Source: Massilia phyllostachyos (GTDB taxonomy: Bacteria; Pseudomonadota; Gammaproteobacteria; Burkholderiales; Burkholderiaceae_D). From it: a stretch of 64,000 nucleotides of DNA. Every line of letters starts with the position of its first letter. Position 1 is the stretch's first letter. The position numbers and the translations under genes are program-made. The notes beneath the pieces were generated by a model that saw only the letters and a list, made by a program, of their open reading frames with translations, ran no database searches and had not been told where the DNA came from. The stretch spans positions 124,001 to 188,000 of the forward strand of contig NZ_JAJNOC010000003.1 of assembly GCF_021044825.1 (NCBI RefSeq), given 5' to 3'. Shown in pieces: positions 53,736-62,186 of this stretch.

Positions 53736-55211
53736 ATGCACGTCTATCTCGCCGCACTCGCCCACGAGACCAACAGCTTCTCGCCGATCCCGACCACCTT
53801 GCGCTCCTTCGAGGAGGGCATCCTGGTACGGCCCGGCGCCGGAGCGCAGGATCAAGCCCTGGCCCGCGACTTCCCCGGCTACGGCTTCCTGCTCGAGGTC
53901 GCGCAGGAACACGGCGACCGGGTCACGCAAGGCCTGTGCGCCTGGGCCCAGCCGGGTGGGCCGGTGGCGCGCGGCGTATACGAAGCGCTGCGCGACGAAC
54001 TGCTCGAAGAGCTGAAGGCTGCGGGCCCGGTCGACGCGGTGTTCCTGGTGCTGCACGGCGCCATGATCGCCCAGGGCTATCCCGACTGCGAAGGCGACCT
54101 GCTCGAACGCGTGCGCGCCATGGTCGGCCCCGATGTGCCGGTCGGCGCGCTGCTCGACCTGCATGCGACCGTCACGCCGCGCATGGCGCGCAGTTGCCCG
54201 GGACTGGTGGCGTGCAAGGAGTATCCGCACACCGACTACCTGGCGCGCACGCGCGAGCTGCATGCGATCCTGGCGAACATGCACGAAGGCAGGGTGCGCC
54301 CCGCAACACTGCTGCGCCGGGTGCCGATGCTGGGCCTGTTCGGCACCGGCGAGGCGCCGATGCGCGCGCTGTTGCGCCAGGTGGTGGACCATGAGGCCGA
54401 AGCCGGCATCCTGTCGATCTCGCTGATCCACGGCTTCCCCTGGTCCGACACGGTCGACACCGGCGGCGCCGTGCTGGTGGTGTTCGAACAGGGCGCGCAA
54501 GCGCGGGCCGAGGCCATCGCCGCCCGGCTGGCGCAGGACTTCTACGCGCTGCGCACGCTCGGCGCGCGCTCGATGCTGGCGCTGGACGCCGCGGTCGACG
54601 CCGCCCTCGCGCCCGGCAAGCCAGGACTGGTGGTGATGGCGGACAGTTCCGACAACCCCGGCGGCGGCGCGGCCTGCGACAGCACGTTCGTCTTGCGTGC
54701 GCTGCTGGAACGCGGCGCGCGCGACGTGGCGCTGGGCATGCTGTGGGATCCGCAGGCGGTGCAGCTGGCGATGGATGCGGGCGTCGGCGCCAAGCTGCCC
54801 CTGCGCGTCGGCGGCAAGGTCGGTCCCGGCTCCGGCCAGCCGGTCGACCTGCAGGCCACCGTGACGGCGGTACGCCGCGACGCGCGCCAGCATGGCTTGG
54901 CCGGCAAGTACACGGAAAGCCTGGGCGACGCGGTCGCGATCCATGCGGACGGCATCGACATCGTCCTCAACACCCGGCGCCAGCAGGTGTTCTCGCCCGA
55001 ATGCTTTACCGAACTCGGTATCGACCTGACCAGCAAGCGCCTGGTGGTGGTGAAATCGACCCGCCATTTCCGCGCCTGGTTCGACACCATCGCCGCCGAG
55101 ACGGTGATCTGCGACGCCCCCGGCGCCCTGAACGGCGACCTGGCGCGCCTGCCCTATGTCCACTTGCAGCGGCCGATGTGGCCGCTCGATCAGGAGACCG
55201 GCCATGCGTAA
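53736..55211 (+). CDS. M81-family metallopeptidase (MlrC-like), copy 2
   Basis: 491 aa, a diverged paralogue of the M81 gene 4 kb upstream. AALAHETNSFSPIPTTLRSF, LVLHGAMIAQGYPDCEGDL, LLDLHATVTPRMARS, CKEYPHTDYLARTREL and DSSDNPGGGAACDSTFVLR cover the metal-site and substrate motifs. Cytoplasmic. It overlaps the following transporter start by 8 nt. Confidence 0.9.
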   Translation: MHVYLAALAHETNSFSPIPTTLRSFEEGILVRPGAGAQDQALARDFPGYGFLLEVAQEHGDRVTQGLCAWAQPGGPVARGVYEALRDELLEELKAAGPVDAVFLVLHGAMIAQGYPDCEGDLLERVRAMVGPDVPVGALLDLHATVTPRMARSCPGLVACKEYPHTDYLARTRELHAILANMHEGRVRPATLLRRVPMLGLFGTGEAPMRALLRQVVDHEAEAGILSISLIHGFPWSDTVDTGGAVLVVFEQGAQARAEAIAARLAQDFYALRTLGARSMLALDAAVDAALAPGKPGLVVMADSSDNPGGGAACDSTFVLRALLERGARDVALGMLWDPQAVQLAMDAGVGAKLPLRVGGKVGPGSGQPVDLQATVTAVRRDARQHGLAGKYTESLGDAVAIHADGIDIVLNTRRQQVFSPECFTELGIDLTSKRLVVVKSTRHFRAWFDTIAAETVICDAPGALNGDLARLPYVHLQRPMWPLDQETGHA

Positions 55212-56502
55212 GGACGCCACCTGGTTCGGCCAGCCGCGCGGCCTGACCATCCTGTTCCTGACCGAGATGTGGGAGAAGTTCTCCTTCTTCGGCATGCGCG
55301 CGCTGCAGATCTATTACATGACCAAGGAGCTGCAGTACAGCCAGGCGAATGCCTCGCTGATCTTCGGCGCCTATGCGGCCGGCGTCTACCTGACGCCGAT
55401 CTTCGGCGGCATGATCGCCGACCGCTGGCTGGGCCGGCGGCCGGCCGTGGTGATCGGCGGCCTCCTGATGGCGTTGGGCCACTTCATGATGGCCTTCGAA
55501 TCGCTGTTCTTCCCGGCGATGGCCGTGATCGCGATCGGCAACGGCCTGTTCCTGCCGAACCTGCCGAGCCAGGTCACCCTGCTGTACCCGAAGGACGACC
55601 CGCGCGCCGGCGCCGCCTTTAACGTCTACTACGTCGGCATCAATCTGGGCGCTTTTCTTGCGCCGCTGATCTGCGGCACCCTGGGCGAGGTCTATGGCTG
55701 GCACTACGGCTTCGGCGCCGCCGGCATCGGCATGTGCCTGGGCCTTGTGGTCTACCTCTGGGGCGGCAAGTACCTGCCGGCGGAAGCGTCGAAGCCGAGC
55801 GGCCGTCCGGGCGCCGTCGATTCGAACGAGGGCATGTCGAACGTGCCGATGCTGGTCGGGGTGGCGCTGGCCGTGATGCTGTTCCGGATCGCCTACGAGC
55901 AGACCGGGAATACCTTTGCGGTCTGGTCGGACAATGCGGTCGAGCGTACCGCCTTCGGCCTGACGATTCCCGTGACCTGGTTCCAGTCGCTCAACCCGAT
56001 GTTCGTGTTCCTGTTCAGCCCCCTGCTGGTGCGCATGTGGAATGCGCGCGCCGCCCGCGGCCTCGGCACGCCGGCCTTGAAACGCATGGGGCAGGGCGCG
56101 CTCGGCATCGGCGTCTCGTATGCGCTGCTGGCCGGCCTGATCGTGCTGGCGGCCGGCATGGGCTTCACCATCGGCTGGCCCTGGATGGTGCTGTTCTTCG
56201 CCGTCTTCACCCTGGCCGAGCTGTACATCCTGCCGGTCGGCCTGGGCCTGTTCGCGACCCTGGCGCCGAAGCGCTTCGCCGCCACCACGGTGGCCGCATG
56301 GTTCTTCTGCTCCTTCACCGGCAACCTGCTGTCGGGCGTGATCGGCGCGACCTGGGAGCGCATGCGTCCCGAGACCTTCTTCCTGATGATGGCGGCGATC
56401 GCCTCGGTGTCGGGCCTGATCCTGTTCGGCATCCATCGCAAGCACCAGGCGACGGTGGCGCTGCCGGACGTGGCCATTCCGCCGGTGGAGAAGGCCTTGT
56501 AG
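55204..56502 (+). CDS. POT/PTR2-family proton-dependent oligopeptide transporter
   Basis: 432 aa, about 12 membrane helices. The N-terminal LTEMWEKFSFFGMRALQIYY is the PTR2 signature containing ExxEK(F). GGMIADRWLGRR is the MFS loop 2-3 motif, and FNVYYVGINLGAFLAPLICG is also family-specific. GGAG precedes the ATG. It would import di/tripeptides or peptidomimetics for the M81 peptidase encoded just upstream. MlrD of microcystin degraders belongs to the same general transporter type. Confidence 0.9.
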   Translation: MRKDATWFGQPRGLTILFLTEMWEKFSFFGMRALQIYYMTKELQYSQANASLIFGAYAAGVYLTPIFGGMIADRWLGRRPAVVIGGLLMALGHFMMAFESLFFPAMAVIAIGNGLFLPNLPSQVTLLYPKDDPRAGAAFNVYYVGINLGAFLAPLICGTLGEVYGWHYGFGAAGIGMCLGLVVYLWGGKYLPAEASKPSGRPGAVDSNEGMSNVPMLVGVALAVMLFRIAYEQTGNTFAVWSDNAVERTAFGLTIPVTWFQSLNPMFVFLFSPLLVRMWNARAARGLGTPALKRMGQGALGIGVSYALLAGLIVLAAGMGFTIGWPWMVLFFAVFTLAELYILPVGLGLFATLAPKRFAATTVAAWFFCSFTGNLLSGVIGATWERMRPETFFLMMAAIASVSGLILFGIHRKHQATVALPDVAIPPVEKAL

Positions 56503-56505
56503 ACC

Positions 56506-57540
56506 ATGCTTGTCCTGCGCAACGCCCTGGAGGCCGACCTGGACGCCGTGTTCGAGATGGCGCAGGGGATCGGGCCGGGCATGACGACCCTGAAGGCCGA
56601 CCGCGCGGCGCTGCGCGAGCGCCTGGCCCTGGCCGCCGACTCCTTCGCCGGCGAGGCCGCGCCGGAAGATGCCGACTACCTGTTCGTGCTCGAAGACCTG
56701 GATAGCGGTCGGGTATGCGGCGTCTCGGCCATCAAGGCCGCGGTCGGGGTCAAGGAAGCCTTCTACAACTACCGGATCGCCACCAGCGTGCACGCCAGCC
56801 CCACCACCGGGCTGGTCAACCGGGTGCAGTCGCTGCACCTGAGCCACGACCTGTCCGGCGCCTCCGAACTGTGCTCGCTCTACCTGCGCCCGGAGTACCG
56901 CAAGGGCAGCAACGGCCGCCTGCTGTCGAAGGGACGGCTGCTGTTCATGGCCCAGTTCCCGCAGCTGTTCGGCGCCAAGGTGTTCGCCGAGATGCGCGGC
57001 TTCCAGGACGAACATGGCGCCTCGCCGTTCTGGGAAGCGGTGGGGCGGCCCTTCTTCCACATGGATTTCCACGAAGCCGACGACTTGTGCGGCAAGGGCG
57101 ACCGCCTGTTCATCGAGCACCTGGTGCCGCGCCTGCCCCTCTACACCCACCTGCTGGGGGAAGATGCGCGCGCGGCGATCGGCCGCACCCACGTCGACAC
57201 GGCGCCGGCGCGCCGCCTGCTCGAGCAGGAAGGCCTGCATTTCGACGGTTACATCGACATCTTCGACGGCGGCCCGGTCCTGCAGGCCAAGCTGCACGAC
57301 CTGCGCGCCCTGCGCGAGAGCCGCCTGGCGCCGGCGCGCGCCGGCACGCCGCAAGCCGCCGTGCCGACCCTGGTCGCTTCTACCGGGCGCCACGCTTTCC
57401 GCGTGGTGGTCGCCGACACCGACCCGGACGCGCCGATTCCGACGCTGCCGCAGGCGGCGCTGGATGCGCTGGGCTGCAACGCCGGGACGCCGCTGCGCCT
57501 GATGCCCTTGTCCTCAGGCGGCCTGCCGCAGCGCCACTGA
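56506..57540 (+). CDS. astA: Arginine N-succinyltransferase-like acyltransferase
   Basis: 344 aa GNAT-related enzyme of the AstA/AruG family, which transfers succinyl from succinyl-CoA to arginine in the AST pathway. LRNALEADLDAVFEMAQGIG, GVKEAFYNYRIATSVHAS, LCSLYLRPEYRKGSNGRLLS and EMRGFQDEHGASPFWEAVGR match. It starts 3 nt after the transporter. No other ast genes are here, so it may act on an arginine-containing or related product of the peptide pathway. Confidence 0.88.
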   Translation: MLVLRNALEADLDAVFEMAQGIGPGMTTLKADRAALRERLALAADSFAGEAAPEDADYLFVLEDLDSGRVCGVSAIKAAVGVKEAFYNYRIATSVHASPTTGLVNRVQSLHLSHDLSGASELCSLYLRPEYRKGSNGRLLSKGRLLFMAQFPQLFGAKVFAEMRGFQDEHGASPFWEAVGRPFFHMDFHEADDLCGKGDRLFIEHLVPRLPLYTHLLGEDARAAIGRTHVDTAPARRLLEQEGLHFDGYIDIFDGGPVLQAKLHDLRALRESRLAPARAGTPQAAVPTLVASTGRHAFRVVVADTDPDAPIPTLPQAALDALGCNAGTPLRLMPLSSGGLPQRH

Positions 57541-58587
57541 AGCGGATTCCTCCGCCAGGTGGATGGCCTGCGCCGGCAGCGCCAGGCGCACGTCGCGCTG
57601 TTCCAGCATCGCCACGATGCGCAGGTAGATTTCCTGCTGCGTGTCCATGAAGACCCGGTAGTCGGCGCTGTCGACGTAGTACACGGTTTCGAAGGTGTAG
57701 CCGGGCGCCGCCAGCGAAGCCAGGTGGGCGCGGTCGAAGCGTACCTGCGGCTGGGCGGTGACGATGCCTTCCACCAGGGTGGGCAGCTCGCGCAGGACCG
57801 GCTCCGGCGTGGCGTAGGTGACGTCGAAGCGGAACACCACGCGCCGCGCTTCCATGCGGCGCAGGTTCTGGATCCGGCTCTTGAGCAGGTCGGCGTTCGA
57901 GAACACGATCTGCTCGCCGCCCAGGCTGCGCACCCGGGTGGTCTTCAGGCCGATCCGCTCCACCGTGCCGAGCATGGTGTCGACGATGATGAAGTCGCCC
58001 ACCACGAAGGGTTTGTCGAGCACGATGGAGAGCGAGGCGAACAGGTCGCCCAGGATGCTCTGCACCGCCAGCGCGATGGCGATACCGCCGATCCCGAGGC
58101 TGGCCACCAGGGTGGTGATGTTGACGCCCAGGTTATCGAGGATCATCAGCGCCAGCACCGCCCACAGGGCCACCCGCAGCAGGAAGGCGATGGCGGCGGC
58201 CGAGGTCACGCGATCGGGATCTTCCGCCTGGCGTGCGCGGGTCCCGGCCAGCCAGGCGCGTACCGCATGGTCGCCCCAGACCGCGCACTGCACCAGCACG
58301 GCGACGACGGCGATGCGGCTCAGCACCAGCCGGGTGTGCTCGGGCAGGACGAGCAGGGCGGCGCCCGCGTACAGGCCGACCAGCACCAGCACCGCCAGGT
58401 GGGTGCGCGACAGGGCCGCGACGGCCGCCCCGGCGACGCGCGCATTGCCGGGATCGGCCATGACCAGGCGCGACAGGCGGCGCAGCAGGATGGCCTTGAT
58501 GGCGTCCAGGCCGGCCGCGACCACGGCGACGGCCACCAGCGCCACCAGCCAGTCGGACAGCGGATTGCCGAGGAAGACGGTATGCAT
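57514..58587 (-). CDS. MscS-family mechanosensitive channel
   Basis: 357 aa from ATG 58587, which has GGGAGGG at ideal spacing (an ATG at 58605 also exists). Four to five membrane helices are followed by the MscS pore helix and beta domain: VASLGIGGIAIALAVQSILG, FASLSIVLDKPFVVGDFI and TRVRSLGGEQIVFSNADL. It releases solutes on hypo-osmotic shock. It is cotranscribed with the glucosylglycerol enzyme upstream, a logical pairing of solute synthesis and release. Its end overlaps astA by 27 nt (convergent). Confidence 0.92.
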   Translation of the reverse strand: MHTVFLGNPLSDWLVALVAVAVVAAGLDAIKAILLRRLSRLVMADPGNARVAGAAVAALSRTHLAVLVLVGLYAGAALLVLPEHTRLVLSRIAVVAVLVQCAVWGDHAVRAWLAGTRARQAEDPDRVTSAAAIAFLLRVALWAVLALMILDNLGVNITTLVASLGIGGIAIALAVQSILGDLFASLSIVLDKPFVVGDFIIVDTMLGTVERIGLKTTRVRSLGGEQIVFSNADLLKSRIQNLRRMEARRVVFRFDVTYATPEPVLRELPTLVEGIVTAQPQVRFDRAHLASLAAPGYTFETVYYVDSADYRVFMDTQQEIYLRIVAMLEQRDVRLALPAQAIHLAEESASVALRQAA

Positions 58588-58601
58588 GTGCAGCCCTCCC
58601 G

Positions 58602-60899
58602 TCATGCCGCCGGGCGTTCGTCGATGGCCGCGGCGGGCGCCAGCGCCGCCAGGAAGCCTTCGCCCCAGCGCGCCACGTCGTGCTCTTCGACGATCATGCC
58701 GAGGCGCGCGGCGCGGTAGGCGACTTCGTCGGCGCCCATGGTGAGGGCCTGGTACAGGGTCTCGCTCATGGCGTTGGCATCATACGGGTTCACCAGCAGC
58801 GCCCCGTGCAGTTCGACGGCGGCGCCGGCGAACTCGGACAGCACCAGCACCCCGGGTCGGCCCACGGCCTGGCGCGCGGCGACGTATTCCTTGGCCACCA
58901 GGTTCAGGCCGTCGCGCAGCGGCGTGATCCAGGCGATGCCGCATGCGGCGTAGTGGGCCACCACGTCCTCGAAAGGCAGGGAGCGGTAGAAGTAGCGCAC
59001 CGGGACCCAGCCGAGGGTGGAAAAGCGGCCGTTGATGCGGCCGACTGCGCGGTCGAGTTCCTCGCGCAGGCTGTCGTAGATCTCCATGCCGCTGGCGGCC
59101 GGGGTGACGATGTTCAGCAGGGTGACCTTGCCCAGCAGTTCGGGATGGCGCTCGAGCATGCGCTCGAAGGCTTCCAGCTTCTCGAGCGAGCCCTTGACGT
59201 AGTCGAGACGCTCGATCGAGACGATGCCGGTGCGGCCGTTCAGATAGCCATCGAGTTCGGCCAGCTGGTGCTGGACGGTCTCACCCTGCACCAGGGAGTG
59301 GATCAGGCCGACGTCGGTACCGACCGGATGCGCGCCCAGCGCAACGCGTCGCCCGCCCACTTCGATGGCGGTATTCAATCGGTCGACCCCGAGCGCGCAG
59401 CCATAGGTCAGGAAACGCGGCGCGCAGGGCACGCTGCCCGCCACCTCGACCGGCGCGAAGGAGCGCACCGCGTCGACGAAGTTCTCGACGTAGCGCGGAA
59501 TGTGGAAGCCCACGTAGTCGCACTGCAGCAGGCTGCCGATGATGTCGCGCCGCCACGGCAGGATGTTGAACACGTCGCTCGAGGGGAAGGCGGTGTGGTG
59601 GAAGAAGGCGATCGTCAGGTCCGGGCGCAGCGGGCGCAGGAAGGCCGGCACCATCCACAGGTTGTAGTCGTGGATCCAGGCGGTGGCGCCATGGGCCGCC
59701 TCGCGCGCGGTCTGCTCGGCGAACAGGCGGTTCACTTCCAGGAAGCGCTCCCAGTGGGCCTGGTGGAACTCGGCCTTGTCGGGGAAGGAGAAGATGATCG
59801 GCCAGAATGCCTCTTTCGAGAACTTTTTATAGAACAGGTCGATGTCTTCCGCGGTGAGCGCGATGCGCGCCGCCTGCAGCTGCGGGTAGCGTGCGGCGTC
59901 GACCGCGACGTGGGTCTGGAAGCCGCCTGGGGCGCGGCTGTCCTGCTGCGACCAGGCGACCCAGGAACCCTTGCGTCCGCCGGCGAAGAAGTTGAGCAGG
60001 GTCGGCATGATGCCGTTCGGGCTCTTCGGGCGGCGCTGCAGGGTGATGCCGTCGACCACCAGCTCGTCGTAGGGCAGGCGGTGGTAGACCATCACCAGTT
60101 CGGCGTCCCCGAAGGGCTGGGCCGTTTCTTGCGGCGCCGGCTCGCCGAGCGCCATGCCGTGGCGCGCCAGTCCTTCCAGGATGCCGCCGCAGCCCTCCTG
60201 CGTCGCCACGTGCACGCGCGGATTCTTGCGCACGCGCTCGACCAGGGCCGGCTCGGAGCCGCCCACGGCCACGCCGCGGAAACCCGCTTCGAACATCGAC
60301 AGGTCGTTCAGGGTGTCGCCCGCCACCACCACGCTGGCCGGATCGAAGCCGGCCGCCAGGACCAGGCGGCGCAGCGCGGCGCCCTTGCCGACGCCGCGCG
60401 GCAGCACGTCGAGGTAGCGTCCGGCCGAGAACAGCAGCTCGCAGTCGAGGGCTTCCACCGCCGCCTGCAGCGCCGGCGTGATCGCGTCCTCGGTAGCGAG
60501 GAAGGAACAGCGCCGTTCCTGCGGCACGCTCTGGCGCACCAGCTGCGGGAATGGCTGCAGCGCCTTCAGGACCGCCTGGCTGCCGGGCCAGTGGGCGGTC
60601 AGTTCGTGCTGGATCGGCTCGACCGGGCGCAGCTCGCGGTCGACCACCGTCGCGCCGACGTCGGCGATGATGTAGTCGGGCGTGGGGATGGTCGGGTCGC
60701 TCAGCAGGGGCATGACGGTCTCGAGGCCGCGTCCGGTGACGAATACCAGGGTGGGACGGGCGCCGCCGGCAGCGGGAAGGGCGGCGAACAGGTCGCGCAC
60801 GCGCCGGCGCGCCTCATGGGTGCCGGCCAGCAGCGTACCGTCGAGGTCGGTTGCCAGCACGAGGCGGGTTGGGTCGAGGGGGCGGGATATGACGGTCAT
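58602..60899 (-). CDS. Fused glucosylglycerol-phosphate phosphatase/synthase (GgpPS type)
   Basis: 765 aa. Residues 1-250 are a HAD phosphatase (ATDLDGTLLAG with Asp18 and Asp20, FVTGRG, VVAGDTLNDLSMFEAGFRG). Residues about 265-760 are a GT20 glycosyltransferase. KSPNGIMPTLLNFFAGG near its start, in place of the trehalose-phosphate-synthase loop, together with WIHDYNLWMVPAFLRPL, FFHHTAFPSSDVFNILPWR and SIERLDYVKG, points to glucosylglycerol-phosphate synthase. The product, glucosylglycerol, is a compatible solute. A trehalose-6-phosphate synthase activity is the alternative. Confidence 0.87.
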   Translation of the reverse strand: MTVISRPLDPTRLVLATDLDGTLLAGTHEARRRVRDLFAALPAAGGARPTLVFVTGRGLETVMPLLSDPTIPTPDYIIADVGATVVDRELRPVEPIQHELTAHWPGSQAVLKALQPFPQLVRQSVPQERRCSFLATEDAITPALQAAVEALDCELLFSAGRYLDVLPRGVGKGAALRRLVLAAGFDPASVVVAGDTLNDLSMFEAGFRGVAVGGSEPALVERVRKNPRVHVATQEGCGGILEGLARHGMALGEPAPQETAQPFGDAELVMVYHRLPYDELVVDGITLQRRPKSPNGIMPTLLNFFAGGRKGSWVAWSQQDSRAPGGFQTHVAVDAARYPQLQAARIALTAEDIDLFYKKFSKEAFWPIIFSFPDKAEFHQAHWERFLEVNRLFAEQTAREAAHGATAWIHDYNLWMVPAFLRPLRPDLTIAFFHHTAFPSSDVFNILPWRRDIIGSLLQCDYVGFHIPRYVENFVDAVRSFAPVEVAGSVPCAPRFLTYGCALGVDRLNTAIEVGGRRVALGAHPVGTDVGLIHSLVQGETVQHQLAELDGYLNGRTGIVSIERLDYVKGSLEKLEAFERMLERHPELLGKVTLLNIVTPAASGMEIYDSLREELDRAVGRINGRFSTLGWVPVRYFYRSLPFEDVVAHYAACGIAWITPLRDGLNLVAKEYVAARQAVGRPGVLVLSEFAGAAVELHGALLVNPYDANAMSETLYQALTMGADEVAYRAARLGMIVEEHDVARWGEGFLAALAPAAAIDERPAA

Positions 60900-61132
60900 G
60901 AATCATCCTTGTAACGATGCGTCCGCGCGCGGATGGCGGCGGACCGGGTCGGGCATGCGGGACGGGCCGGGAGGCGCACATGCGGAATAAAGGCAGGCGC
61001 TGCGCGGGACGCAGCGGGGATCTGCCGGCGAAGGGGGAGTACGAGGTTTTTTGTAAATTACATTTGTACAATAGCATTTCGTGGCGGCATCGACAACCCT
61101 TGATCCGATTGCGGGGCCGTTGAAAAAAGCTA

Positions 61133-61162
61133 TTGCAAAACTGCTGAGGGGCTACGTATAAT
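61133..61162 (+). promoter_or_regulatory. Promoter of the tRNA gene
   Basis: TTGCAA (61133-61138) and a perfect TATAAT (61157-61162) are 18 nt apart. The tRNA begins 11 nt after the -10, so transcription starts almost at its 5' end. The remaining gap from 60900 holds a short AT-rich stretch (about 61048-61078) without a clear role. Confidence 0.8.
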
Positions 61163-61172
61163 GCGGCTCCCC

Positions 61173-61249
61173 GGGCGGTTAGTTCAGCTGGTTAGAATAC
61201 TTGGTCGACATCCAAGGGGTCGCAGGTTCGAATCCTGCACCGCCCACCA
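61173..61249 (+). tRNA. tRNA-Val (anticodon GAC), with C at position 33
   Basis: 77 nt. Acceptor stem GGGCGGT/ACCGCCC, D arm, anticodon stem CTTGG/CCAAG, T stem GCAGG/CCTGC with TTCGAAT loop, and an encoded CCA end with discriminator A. The seven-base anticodon loop reads TCGACAT (61205-61211), giving anticodon GAC (61207-61209), a valine anticodon; A73 also fits valine. Position 33, nearly always U, is C here. It lies directly upstream of the rplC promoter region. Confidence 0.9.
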
Positions 61250-61294
61250 GACTTCCAGATCGCAGGCTCCCAGCAATGGTTGTAGCCTGCAGAG

Positions 61295-61322
61295 AAAAGG
61301 CGCAGCGGTGTGCCTTTTCTGT
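61295..61322 (+). terminator. Hairpin after the tRNA gene
   Basis: AGAAAAGGC and GCCTTTTCT form a perfect 9-bp stem around a 10-nt loop about 45 nt after the CCA. The 3' arm itself contains the T-run (CCTTTTCT), so it may act as a weak terminator or processing site. Confidence 0.5.
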
Positions 61323-61405
61323 GCCGGCCAGCCAGGCCGGATTCCTCGCTCTTCTCCAGGATACTGCGTAAAACGCAACAGGCCGAGTACACCTCGAAAA
61401 CCCTG

Positions 61406-61434
61406 TTGCGTCGTTGCCGTTTGCACGTTATACT
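61406..61434 (+). promoter_or_regulatory. Promoter of the rplC operon
   Basis: TTGCGT (61406-61411) and TATACT (61429-61434), 17 nt apart. The leader to rplC is about 85 nt. It gives the remainder of the S10 operon its own start, in keeping with its separation from rpsJ. Confidence 0.8.
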
Positions 61435-61527
61435 AGCCGGCTTCGGTATGGACGCGTCTTTTTATGTCCGTACTTTTTTAGTAGTACTAATTAGCCCCGC
61501 CCAATCGTAGGTGGGAATGGAGAAAAA

Positions 61528-62184
61528 ATGAGCCTGGGCCTCCTCGGTCGCAAGGTTGGCATGATGCGTATCTTCACGGATGACGGCGATTCGATCCCTG
61601 TCACCGTGCTGGACGTGTCCAACAACCGTGTTGCGCAAGTCAAAACCCCTGAAACTGATGGCTACACTGCGGTGCAAGTCGTCTTCGGCCAGCGTCGCGC
61701 TTCCCGCGTGAACAAGGCCGCTGCTGGTCACTACGCCAAAGCTGGCGTCGAAGCCGGCACCCTGCTGCGTGAATTCCTGATCGATTCCGCCAAAGCCGCC
61801 GAACTCAAAGCCGGCGACACCATCGATGCATCGATGTTCGAAGTGGGCCAGAAAATCGACGTGCAAGGCACCTCGATCGGTAAGGGCTACGCCGGTACCA
61901 TCAAGCGTCACAACTTCGCCTCGGGTCGCCAGACCCACGGTAACTCGCGTTCGCACAACGTTCCTGGCTCCATCGGTATGGCGCAGGATCCGGGCCGCGT
62001 GTTCCCGGGCAAGCGCATGACCGGTCACATGGGCGACGTTACCGTCACCACCCAGAACCTGGAAATCGCCCGCATCGACGCTGACCGTCAACTGCTGCTC
62101 GTGAAAGGTGCCGTTCCTGGCGCCAAGAACGGCCAGGTGATCGTCAAGCCGGCTGTCAAAACCAAAGCCAAGAAAGGAGCCTAA
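61528..62184 (+). CDS. rplC: 50S ribosomal protein L3
   Basis: 218 aa; an early-assembling protein near the peptidyl transferase centre. [20 protein letters not shown] and the central [18 protein letters not shown] with [15 protein letters not shown] are diagnostic. A GGAG site precedes the ATG. First gene of the S10-operon remainder. Confidence 0.99.
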   Translation: MSLGLLGRKVGMMRIFTDDGDSIPVTVLDVSNNRVAQVKTPETDGYTAVQVVFGQRRASRVNKAAAGHYAKAGVEAGTLLREFLIDSAKAAELKAGDTIDASMFEVGQKIDVQGTSIGKGYAGTIKRHNFASGRQTHGNSRSHNVPGSIGMAQDPGRVFPGKRMTGHMGDVTVTTQNLEIARIDADRQLLLVKGAVPGAKNGQVIVKPAVKTKAKKGA

Positions 62185-62186
62185 GC

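Noticed and set aside
61048-61078. AT-rich stretch with TTGTA repeats upstream of the GgpPS gene as a promoter
   Set aside because: No -10 box at proper spacing on the minus strand; left as an unassigned AT-rich patch.
61173-61249. tRNA gene as attachment site of an integrated island covering the 42-kb block
   Set aside because: No copy of the tRNA 3' end is visible near 19.5 kb and no integrase or transposase gene is in the window.
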